The translations under genes were made by a program, and so were the position numbers. A stretch of DNA of 64,000 nucleotides, taken from positions 310,001-374,000 of the forward strand of contig NZ_FNBH01000002.1 in NCBI RefSeq assembly GCF_900102265.1. Direction: 5' to 3'. Under the pieces are notes generated by a model that was not told where the DNA came from, did not search any database, and saw only the letters and a program-made list of their open reading frames with translations. The stretch is from Epilithonimonas hungarica. Its GTDB lineage: Bacteria; Bacteroidota; Bacteroidia; Flavobacteriales; Weeksellaceae. This document shows, one piece after another, positions 57,681 through 64,000 of this stretch; the first letter of the stretch is position 1, and each line of letters begins with the position of its first letter.

Positions 57681-59255
57681 TTAAATAAACGGATACGCTT
57701 TCAAAGTGAGGAATTCCTCAAACTTATCACAGAATATCAATTCATTGAAAAGCTCTTTTGCGAGATTGAATTTCCCTTTTGTAAATCGGTCTTCTCCAAC
57801 ATATTTTTTGATTCTGGAAAGTTCTTCTTTTTCCCATTGCAAAACCAATTCTCTAGTCAGTGTTCTTTCATCTTGGAGCACAACACCGTGATGTAACCAC
57901 TGCCAAACCTGAGTTCTGGAAATCTCAGCCGTTGCCGCATCTTCCATCAGATCATAAAGTGCAGCCGCTCCAACGCCCATTAACCAGGATTCGATATAGA
58001 GAATTCCAACATTGATGTTTTTTCGAACGCCATTTTCCGTGATTGTTCCGGCGGGAACTTCAAGCAATTCGGACTCCTTGATTTTATGGTCAAATTTTTT
58101 ATGGATCTGATTTTTCTTCGGCATATATTGGTCGAAAATTTCCTTCGCTACAGGAACCAAGGCCGGATGCGCCACCCAAGTTCCGTCGTGACCATTCCTG
58201 ACTTCTCTTTCTTTATCGTTTCTTACTTTTTCAAACGCCAATTCGTTGGCTTCATCATCATTTTTCACAGGAATCTGCGCTGCCATCCCGCCCATTGCGT
58301 GGACATTTCTTTTGTGGCAAACCTCAATCACTCGTTTGGAATAGGCACTCATAAAAGGTGAAGTCATCGTCACCTGGTCTCTGTCAGGAACTAAGAATTG
58401 GGCTTGATTCCTGAATTTCTTGATATAAGAAAATATATAATCCCAACGTCCACAATTGAGTCCGGAGCTATGATTTTTCAGTTCGAAAAGAATCTCGTCC
58501 AATTGAAAAGAAGCTGTAATTGTTTCTATCAGAACTGTTGCCTTGATCGTTCCTTGCGGAATTTCCAGATAATTCTGAGCAAAAATGAAAACATCATTCC
58601 ACCAACGCGCTTCTTTGTAATGTTCTAACTTTGGAAGATAAAAATAAGGCGCTGTTCCTTTTTCAATCAAAGTTTTCGCATTTCTGAAAAAGTAAATTCC
58701 AAAATCTACCAAAGAACCCGACGCGTTTTCACCCTCAATTTCAATATTTTTTTCGGATAGATGCAAACCTCTCGGACGAACGATCAATGTTGCAATCTTA
58801 TCATTCAGTTGGTAAGATCTACCTTGTTCGTTAATAAAATCGATATTCCTATTGATAGCATCCGTAAGATTGATTTGACCCTGAATACAATTTTCCCAAG
58901 TCGGAGAATTACTGTCTTCAAAATCTGCCATAAAAGCATTAGCTCCGGAATTAAGTGCATTGATGATCATTTTCCTATCAACCGGACCAGTGATCTCCAC
59001 TCTCCTATCCAATAGATCTTTTGGCGTTTCTGAACAAGTCCATTCTCCATTTCTGATATGAATCGTTTCTGATGGAAATGATGGCAATTCTCCCGAATCA
59101 AATCTTAATTGCGTCTTTTTTCTTTCTTCTAATAAATCAATCCTTGAATGATTGAAATTCCTGTGAAGTTTGATTAAAAAATCCGTTAGTTCGTCGGTAA
59201 AAACCTCTTGGAATTTACTTTTTGGAGAAATTTTCAGCTGGCTCATCGTTTCCAT
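57681..59255 (-). CDS. aceB: Malate synthase A
   Basis: AceB joins glyoxylate with acetyl-CoA to give malate, the second glyoxylate-shunt step. The 524-residue protein has the malate synthase A signatures FMADFEDSNSPTWENCIQGQ, the substrate arginine in IVRPRGLHLSE, and NCGRWDYIFSYIKKF. The start is METMSQL; an internal ATG three codons later is possible. It is the first gene of an aceB-aceA unit. Its promoter region is shared with the divergent regulator gene and contains an 18-bp palindrome. Confidence 0.97.
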   Translation of the reverse strand: METMSQLKISPKSKFQEVFTDELTDFLIKLHRNFNHSRIDLLEERKKTQLRFDSGELPSFPSETIHIRNGEWTCSETPKDLLDRRVEITGPVDRKMIINALNSGANAFMADFEDSNSPTWENCIQGQINLTDAINRNIDFINEQGRSYQLNDKIATLIVRPRGLHLSEKNIEIEGENASGSLVDFGIYFFRNAKTLIEKGTAPYFYLPKLEHYKEARWWNDVFIFAQNYLEIPQGTIKATVLIETITASFQLDEILFELKNHSSGLNCGRWDYIFSYIKKFRNQAQFLVPDRDQVTMTSPFMSAYSKRVIEVCHKRNVHAMGGMAAQIPVKNDDEANELAFEKVRNDKEREVRNGHDGTWVAHPALVPVAKEIFDQYMPKKNQIHKKFDHKIKESELLEVPAGTITENGVRKNINVGILYIESWLMGVGAAALYDLMEDAATAEISRTQVWQWLHHGVVLQDERTLTRELVLQWEKEELSRIKKYVGEDRFTKGKFNLAKELFNELIFCDKFEEFLTLKAYPFI

Positions 59256-59261
59256 AATTAA

Positions 59262-59283
59262 AATATTTTGTGATTTGGTTTGA
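59262..59283 (-). promoter_or_regulatory. Shared leader motif before aceB
   Basis: Matches the motif before aceA at 21 of 22 bases, including CAAACCAAATCAC on the minus strand. It begins right after the -7 box, so it would lie at the 5' end of the transcript, and ends six bases before the ATG. Confidence 0.6.
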
Positions 59284-59291
59284 CAAATATA
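59284..59291 (-). promoter_or_regulatory. -7 element of aceB
   Basis: TATATTTG on the minus strand fits TAnnTTTG, 28 bases before the aceB ATG. No TTG is present at the -33 site; that position is close to the 18-bp palindrome, which is consistent with regulator-dependent transcription. Confidence 0.5.
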
Positions 59292-59309
59292 TAAAAAAGA
59301 TTTTCACAT

Positions 59310-59327
59310 TTAGCGAACGTTCGCTAA
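59310..59327. promoter_or_regulatory. 18-bp perfect palindrome, candidate glyoxylate operator
   Basis: TTAGCGAAC followed by GTTCGCTAA is a perfect 18-bp palindrome in the intergenic region between the divergent aceB and RamB/ScfR-like genes. It is the only GC-containing element in an A/T-rich stretch and sits just upstream of the aceB -7 box, a typical operator position. Confidence 0.65.
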
Positions 59328-59369
59328 TTTTTTTATAAAAATTATTATGCGGATAATCGCTTTAATATT

Positions 59370-59377
59370 TATCTTTG
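59370..59377 (+). promoter_or_regulatory. -7 element of the regulator gene, decides its start
   Basis: TATCTTTG fits TAnnTTTG and is five bases upstream of the ATG at 59383. An upstream in-frame ATG at 59347 lies before this box and would not be in the transcript, so 59383 is preferred. Confidence 0.5.
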
Positions 59378-59382
59378 ATTCT

Positions 59383-60858
59383 ATGATTGCAGAAAGCGAC
59401 TATATACGCGTAGTTTTCGGACTAAAACTGAAACAACAGAGACAGAAAAAAAACTGGTCCCTGCAAGACCTTGCAACCAAAACCGGACTTTCCAAATCTT
59501 ATCTCAACGAAATAGAAAACGGCAAAAAGTATCCGAAACATGACAAGATAATCCAGCTTTCGGAAGCTTTGAATTGTACTTTCGATGATCTGGTTTCGAC
59601 TAAATTAGATAAAAGTCTGACGCCAATCAATGATGTTTTGCAATCTGATTTTTTCAAGGAAATTCCATTGGACCTTTTCGGGATCAATAAGAACAATCTC
59701 ATCAGCATCATCAGCGATGCACCGAAAAAAGTAACAGCCTTCATTAACGCTTTAATTGAGGTTTCCCAGAATTACAACCTAGGAAAAGAACGATTTTATT
59801 TTGCTGTGATGCGTTCTTTTCAGGAATTGTATGATAATTATTTCCCGGAAGTTGAGGAAAAAGCGATCCAGTTTGCGAATGAAAATCAGCTGGAACTCAA
59901 TAAAAATCTCAAGACCGAAATCTTGGAAAATCTGTTGAAAGAAAAATTCGGTTATCATATTCAGTCAAAGGATTTTTCGCATGATTATGCATTGAACAAA
60001 CTTCGTTCACTATATATTCCGGAAAAAAAATTGTTGCTTTTGAACGAGCGACTGGACTTCAATCAAAAAACCTTTATTCTTGCAAAAGAAATCGGCTTCA
60101 ATGTTTTGAAACTGAATCCGAGACCAAATACTTATTCCTGGTTGGACTTTGGAAGTTTTGAAGAAATTCTAAATAATTTTTACGCTTCTTATTTTGCAGG
60201 CTGTTTCTTAATTTCGAAAAAAGAACTGATTGAAAAAACCTCGGATTTCTTCGACCAAAAACAATGGGAATCTCAGAATTTTGAAGCATTGATCAATCAT
60301 TTTACAGATTCGCCGGAGACATTTTATTATCGATTAACGAATGTTTTGACATCAGAACTTGGAATCAAGGATTTGTTTTACCTGTGTTTTGTGAAGAAAG
60401 ATGATTCTGATAAAATTCAAATCTTGAAAGAATTGCATCTTAATCATCAGCAAGCACCACATTCCAATGCAACCAATGAGCACTATTGCAGGCGCTGGAT
60501 TGCGGTGAAAAATCTGCATCATCTAAAGGAAAATGAAACTTTGACCGATGCGCAAATCTCGCATTACAAGGATCAGGGCGTGAGTTATCTCGTGATTTCC
60601 ACTTCACAAAAAAACCCTTTTTCCGACGGAAGCAACAGAAGTTATTGTTTGGGAATTTTGCTCAATAATCAAACCATAAAAAAACTGAATTTTGCCAAAT
60701 CGTCTTCTTTAAAAACGATTGAAGTTGGTGTGACCTGTGAAAGCTGCAGCATACAGAATTGTGAAGTAAGACAAGCACCACCGACGAGACTGGAAAAAGA
60801 GCAATTCAACCTCGATATGAAAAAATCGATTGAGAAAATCAGAAAATCATTAATTTAG
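59383..60858 (+). CDS. XRE-family regulator of the RamB/ScfR type
   Basis: A 491-residue DNA-binding regulator, starting MIAESDYIRVVF. An XRE helix-turn-helix is seen in LKQQRQKKNWSLQDLATKTG to YLNEIENGKKYPK (about residues 12-50). A long middle region belongs to the ImmA/IrrE-associated, DUF2083-type sensor domain. The C-terminal cysteine motif CESCSIQNC (about 452-460) followed by APPTR is a mark of this group. Relatives include RamB, which controls aceA and aceB in Corynebacterium, and short-chain fatty-acyl-CoA regulators. Its position divergent from aceB fits a glyoxylate-shunt regulator. It is 4 bases from comF, so the two may share a transcript. Confidence 0.85.
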   Translation: MIAESDYIRVVFGLKLKQQRQKKNWSLQDLATKTGLSKSYLNEIENGKKYPKHDKIIQLSEALNCTFDDLVSTKLDKSLTPINDVLQSDFFKEIPLDLFGINKNNLISIISDAPKKVTAFINALIEVSQNYNLGKERFYFAVMRSFQELYDNYFPEVEEKAIQFANENQLELNKNLKTEILENLLKEKFGYHIQSKDFSHDYALNKLRSLYIPEKKLLLLNERLDFNQKTFILAKEIGFNVLKLNPRPNTYSWLDFGSFEEILNNFYASYFAGCFLISKKELIEKTSDFFDQKQWESQNFEALINHFTDSPETFYYRLTNVLTSELGIKDLFYLCFVKKDDSDKIQILKELHLNHQQAPHSNATNEHYCRRWIAVKNLHHLKENETLTDAQISHYKDQGVSYLVISTSQKNPFSDGSNRSYCLGILLNNQTIKKLNFAKSSSLKTIEVGVTCESCSIQNCEVRQAPPTRLEKEQFNLDMKKSIEKIRKSLI

Positions 60859-60862
60859 GACA

Positions 60863-61519
60863 ATGATTTTTGACTTTCTTTTCCCAAATCGTTGTCTGGA
60901 TTGCAATCAGCTGATTGACAAACGAGATGTCGTTTGCGAATTGTGTCTGGACAAGGTCAATTTCTCCAATCACCAATTTTTTGAAACTAATTCGCTGATG
61001 GAAAAAGCATCTTTGCTGATTCCTGTTGAAAACGCCTTTTCTTTATTATACTATGAAAAGGAAAGCCTTGCGCAGAAAATTGTTCATCAATTAAAATACA
61101 ATCACAGAGAAAAAATCGGGAAAGTCTTAGTGAATTGGACTACAGAAAGAATTGATTTCGCTAATGGAAAACCAGATTTATTGGTTACTGTTCCACTTCA
61201 TTACAAAAAGCTGAAACAACGCGGTTACAATCAGCTGCATCTTTTTGGAAACGAATTATCGAAGCATTACAACATTCCTGTTAATCACACTTTACTGAAA
61301 CGAATCAAACATTCCCGAGCGCAGGCTAAGAAAAATCAAAGTGAAAGACTGAAAACAAAAAATGCTTACCAATTGACAGAAAACATCAATGACAAGCACA
61401 TTCTTTTAATTGACGACGTTTATACTACCGGAAACACAATGTCGAATATTGCGTGGGAAATCCTCAATAATTCCGAGAATGTAAAAATCAGTATTTTGGT
61501 GATGGCGATGGACGTTTAA
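60863..61519 (+). CDS. ComF family phosphoribosyltransferase-like protein
   Basis: The 218-residue protein has an N-terminal zinc-binding cysteine set (CLDC and CELC) and a type I phosphoribosyltransferase-like fold with the PRPP loop in LLIDDVYTTGNT (about residues 176-187). ComF supports DNA uptake in some bacteria, though many homologues have no proven role. The gene starts four bases after the regulator's stop codon. Confidence 0.92.
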   Translation: MIFDFLFPNRCLDCNQLIDKRDVVCELCLDKVNFSNHQFFETNSLMEKASLLIPVENAFSLLYYEKESLAQKIVHQLKYNHREKIGKVLVNWTTERIDFANGKPDLLVTVPLHYKKLKQRGYNQLHLFGNELSKHYNIPVNHTLLKRIKHSRAQAKKNQSERLKTKNAYQLTENINDKHILLIDDVYTTGNTMSNIAWEILNNSENVKISILVMAMDV

Positions 61520-61590
61520 TCAGTTATAAATTATGAGTGATGAGTGATTTGAAAAACTCACAACTCATAATTTATAACTGATAATTCATA
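61520..61590. repeat. Heptad-built inverted repeat between comF and upp
   Basis: TCAGTTATAAATTATGAGT (61520-61538) and its exact reverse complement (61563-61581) form a 19-pair stem. Both arms run in 7-base units: about four ARTKATD units on the left and five AYTNAYA units (61556-61590) on the right. It fills the spacer between the convergent genes and probably acts as a terminator for both. Confidence 0.75.
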
Positions 61591-61591
61591 A

Positions 61592-62242
61592 TTACCTTTG
61601 CAGTTTTTCGCCGTAAGACAAATCTCCTGCGTCTCCCAAACCTGGCGTGATGTAACCTTTTGAAGTTAAACTCTCGTCCAAAGCGCCAATCCAAACATTT
61701 GCATCAGGATAAGCATTCTGGATAGTTTCAACTCCTTGTCTGCTCGCAATTGCAGCAACAATATGAATAGAAGTCGGTTTCCCATTCGTCAACAGATCTT
61801 TGATAGCTTCGATAAGCGATGCTCCAGTTGCTAACATTGGGTCAGCAACGATCAATGGGCGACCGTCTAGTTTTGGGCAAGTCAAATAATCCTGTTTGAT
61901 TGAGAAATAATCGTTGGCATCGTGTTTTCTGTAAGCCGCAACAAATCCACAATCTGCTTTATCAAAATAGTTAAGAATTCCTTGAAATAATGGAACTCCC
62001 GCTCTCAAAATAGTGGTAATAACAGGCTGTGTCTCGATTTCTTTTACTGTGATTTTATCAAGAGGCGTTGTGATTTCAATCTCTTTTTGTCCAAGTGTTT
62101 TACTGATCTCGAAAGCAGCAATCTCCCCGATCCTTTCCATATTTCTACGGAATTTCATTCGGTCTTGCTGCGCTTCAACGTTTCGAAGATCATTGATCCA
62201 TGAATTGACAAGAGAAAAGTTTTCTGAAAGTATAGCTAGCAT
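61592..62242 (-). CDS. upp: Uracil phosphoribosyltransferase
   Basis: Upp salvages uracil by joining it with PRPP to form UMP. The start is set at MLAILSENFSLVNSW (216 residues); an in-frame TTG at 62269 would add nine residues not usual for the family. The PRPP loop is VADPMLATGASL (about residues 130-141), and PGLGDAGDLSYG near the C-terminus is the uracil-binding signature. Confidence 0.95.
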   Translation of the reverse strand: MLAILSENFSLVNSWINDLRNVEAQQDRMKFRRNMERIGEIAAFEISKTLGQKEIEITTPLDKITVKEIETQPVITTILRAGVPLFQGILNYFDKADCGFVAAYRKHDANDYFSIKQDYLTCPKLDGRPLIVADPMLATGASLIEAIKDLLTNGKPTSIHIVAAIASRQGVETIQNAYPDANVWIGALDESLTSKGYITPGLGDAGDLSYGEKLQR

Positions 62243-62266
62243 AGTTTGATGTATGATTATTAGATT

Positions 62267-62274
62267 CAAAAATA
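62267..62274 (-). promoter_or_regulatory. -7 element of upp
   Basis: TATTTTTG on the minus strand, 24 bases before the upp ATG, fits TAnnTTTG. It covers the alternative TTG start, supporting the ATG at 62242. No TTG at the -33 distance. Confidence 0.4.
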
Positions 62275-62303
62275 TAACTTAAATCTCAAAAATTAATTAA
62301 TTA

Positions 62304-62343
62304 TTATAAAAAACCCTTTCAGAACCTAAGCTCTGAAAGGGTT
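62304..62343 (-). terminator. Terminator of der
   Basis: AACCCTTTCAGA (62312-62323) and TCTGAAAGGGTT (62332-62343) form a perfect 12-pair stem with an eight-base loop. A plus-strand A run on the left gives the minus-strand U tract. It ends 5 bases beyond the der stop codon. Confidence 0.88.
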
Positions 62344-62348
62344 GATAT

Positions 62349-63656
62349 TTATTTTTGTCTGAAGTAAACCTCGATTGGAACACCTGTGAATCCAAAGTGT
62401 TTTCTCAGTTGGTTTTCCGTGAAGCGCTTGTATGGCTCTTTCACATATTGAGGAAGATTACAGAAGAATACAAATTGTGGCGACGGCGTTGGCAACTGCA
62501 CACAATATTTGATTTTAACATATTTCCCTTTGATTGCTGGCGGCGGCAATGCTTCGAAAACAGGAAGCATTACTTCATTCAGTCTAGAAGTTTTGATCTT
62601 TTTAGCTCTGTCATTATAAACTTCCATAGCAACCTCAACAGCCTTCAGGATTCTTTGTTTAGTCAATGCAGAAACGAACAAGATCGGAATATCGGTAAAC
62701 TGTCCGATTTTATTCTTGATAGCCGCTTCGAAATCACGGGTTGAATTGGTATCTTTCTCAACCAAATCCCATTTGTTCACAAGAATTACAATTCCTTTCC
62801 TGTTTTTCTGAGCAAGACCGAAGATATTCATATCCTGAGATTCCCAGCCCAAAGTTGCATCTACCATAATGATGACAACATCAGAAAACTCGATGGAACG
62901 AATGGAACGCATCACGGAATAGAATTCCAGATCCTCATTAACTTTAGATTTTCTTCTCATTCCAGCCGTATCAACCAATACAAACTCATGTCCGAATTTG
63001 TTATACAAAGTCTGGATACTGTCTCTAGTCGTTCCTGCAATATCAGTCACGATGTTTCTTTCGACATCAAGTAAAGCGTTTGTCAAAGTTGATTTTCCAA
63101 CATTTGGACGACCTGCGATTGTGATTTTCGGCAAACCTTCAAACGGGTCTTTGTAGTCTGTTGTCGGAAAATCTTTCACAACATCGTCCAACAATTCTCC
63201 AGTTCCAGAACCGGTCGCTGAAGACAAGGTGTAATATTTTTCAACGCCTAATTGGTAAAACTCGGTTGCTGGCAATTCTTCTTTTGAAGAATCCACTTTG
63301 TTGACCACCAAATAAAGTGGTTTGTTGGCCTTTCTTAAAAGTTCATATATTTCCTGGTCTGTATCGGTAAGACCTTCTTCCACATTTACCATAAAAATGA
63401 TAGACGTAGCCTCGTCCACAGCAAGCTGAACTTGTTTACGGATTTCCATTTCAAAAACGTCATCCGTTCCCACATCATAACCTCCTGTATCAATTACTGT
63501 GAAGTCTACGCCGTTCCAATCGGATTTTCCGTAATGACGGTCACGCGTAACACCTGCTGTAGAGTCTACAATGGCTTCTCTTCTTTCTAACAGACGGTTA
63601 AATAATGTGGATTTTCCTACGTTGGGACGCCCAACGATAGCGACAATGTTTGACAT
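62349..63656 (-). CDS. der: Ribosome biogenesis GTPase Der (EngA)
   Basis: Der is an essential double GTPase needed for 50S subunit assembly. The 435-residue protein has two G domains, each with GRPNVGKST, then DTGG or DTAG and NKVD or NKWD, and the C-terminal KH-like domain ending in TGVPIEVYFRQK. A hairpin-rich leader lies upstream of the start codon. Confidence 0.97.
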   Translation of the reverse strand: MSNIVAIVGRPNVGKSTLFNRLLERREAIVDSTAGVTRDRHYGKSDWNGVDFTVIDTGGYDVGTDDVFEMEIRKQVQLAVDEATSIIFMVNVEEGLTDTDQEIYELLRKANKPLYLVVNKVDSSKEELPATEFYQLGVEKYYTLSSATGSGTGELLDDVVKDFPTTDYKDPFEGLPKITIAGRPNVGKSTLTNALLDVERNIVTDIAGTTRDSIQTLYNKFGHEFVLVDTAGMRRKSKVNEDLEFYSVMRSIRSIEFSDVVIIMVDATLGWESQDMNIFGLAQKNRKGIVILVNKWDLVEKDTNSTRDFEAAIKNKIGQFTDIPILFVSALTKQRILKAVEVAMEVYNDRAKKIKTSRLNEVMLPVFEALPPPAIKGKYVKIKYCVQLPTPSPQFVFFCNLPQYVKEPYKRFTENQLRKHFGFTGVPIEVYFRQK

Positions 63657-63664
63657 AAAATTGT

Positions 63665-63708
63665 TTAATAATAAGATTATTAATGGGTTACTCTTACTTT
63701 AAGAGCCC
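63665..63708 (-). promoter_or_regulatory. Two hairpins in the der leader
   Basis: TTAATAAT/ATTATTAA (63665-63683) and a CTCTT/AAGAG stem extended by GGG/CCC across a three-base bulge (63685-63708) lie between the -7 box and the der start codon. They would occupy nearly the whole leader RNA. Confidence 0.45.
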
Positions 63709-63718
63709 AAATTTTTTG

Positions 63719-63726
63719 CAAAGATA
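63719..63726 (-). promoter_or_regulatory. -7 element of der
   Basis: TATCTTTG on the minus strand, 62 bases upstream of the der ATG, fits TAnnTTTG. No TTG at the -33 distance. Confidence 0.4.
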
Positions 63727-63973
63727 CGGTTTTTTGACTGAGAGTTGTTATTCAAAATTCTGAATACAAAGTCCATACAGTTTTCATCCATTATCGAAGA
63801 TATTTTTAAGGTTCGCAGAGGACTTCGACAGGCTCAGCATAAACTACAAACTCATCAAAGATTTAAAACATATAATTCTAATAATTATTCAACTTGTTTC
63901 TTTTTACATTTGTCTTATTTCTTAATTTTATTTTTGGACAAGATTTTGTAATACTAATTTTAAAATCTGAACT

Positions 63974-64000
63974 ATGAAAAAAATATTAATTGTACTACTT
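63974..64000 (+). CDS. Start of a secreted protein, cut by the window edge
   Basis: The nine visible codons begin MKKILIVLL, a typical signal-peptide start. Only the first residues are present, so no function can be given. A TACATTTG element about 60 bases upstream may be its -7 box. Confidence 0.5.

Larger units (their letters stand above)
63657..63973. other. Gene-free spacer upstream of der
   Basis: It holds the der leader hairpins and -7 box, then a GC-richer segment at about 63810-63840 including GACTTCGACAGGCTCAGC, and then A/T-rich DNA with a possible -7 box (TACATTTG, 63905-63912) for the next gene. A short ORF across this region is not credible. Confidence 0.6.

Noticed and set aside
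59347-59382. Upstream ATG for the regulator gene
   Set aside because: It lies before the only good -7 box and adds a hydrophobic stretch not expected in an XRE regulator.
63745-63951. A 68-codon plus-strand ORF upstream of the last gene
   Set aside because: It crosses the dispersed-repeat-like word and A/T-rich promoter DNA and shows no recognisable protein pattern.

Overview
The window looks like chromosomal DNA of a flavobacterium in the Chryseobacterium/Epilithonimonas neighbourhood (order Flavobacteriales, Bacteroidota). This is inference from content. The DNA is strongly A/T-rich, most transcription units carry a TAnnTTTG -7 promoter element of the Bacteroidota type, four giant secreted proteins end in type IX secretion (T9SS) type A sorting domains, and the housekeeping proteins (GroEL, RimO, Der, class I FBPase) read as typical members of this group.

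Layout. 1-7.5 kb: housekeeping genes fbp, menC, a secreted protein of unknown role, groES-groEL, an RlpA-like protein and rimO. 7.6-27.9 kb, all on the minus strand: a Wzx/Wzy-type surface polysaccharide (capsule/EPS) locus. It has two different initiating phosphoglycosyl transferases, one at each end; a 4,6-dehydratase and an aminotransferase for a 4-amino-4,6-dideoxy sugar; a Wza-like exporter and a Wzc-like tyrosine autokinase; flippase, polymerase, four glycosyltransferases and an acetyltransferase; a decayed acyltransferase; a secreted glycoside hydrolase; and rfbC plus a TagD-like cytidylyltransferase. 28.0-52.7 kb, also minus: a small protein with an exosortase-like C-terminal tripartite signal, then four giant secreted T9SS cargo proteins (about 1660-2100 residues). 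These share one C-terminal module but carry different N-terminal domains. 52.9-54.3 kb: an HU-like DNA-binding protein and a candidate orphan PD-(D/E)xK-fold protein. 54.5-56.2 kb: a glycogen-phosphorylase-like protein lacking the PLP lysine. 56.3-60.9 kb: the glyoxylate shunt (aceA, aceB) with a divergent RamB/ScfR-type regulator. 60.9-64 kb: comF, upp, der and the first codons of a secreted protein cut by the window edge.

How it fits together. The polysaccharide genes can account for lipid-linked initiation, repeat-unit assembly, flipping, polymerisation, and length control plus export. The giant T9SS proteins next to them probably decorate the same surface. The glyoxylate genes and their regulator form a compact acetate/fatty-acid module with an 18-bp palindrome in the shared control region and a nearly identical leader in front of aceA and aceB.

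The least expected signals are non-coding. Three intergenic regions hold hairpins whose arms are built from 7-base units, and four CAAGCTTG palindromes sit at an exact 22-bp spacing beside the HU-like gene. I saw no tRNA, rRNA, CRISPR array, insertion sequence or prophage. All family assignments are from reading motifs; no database search was run.
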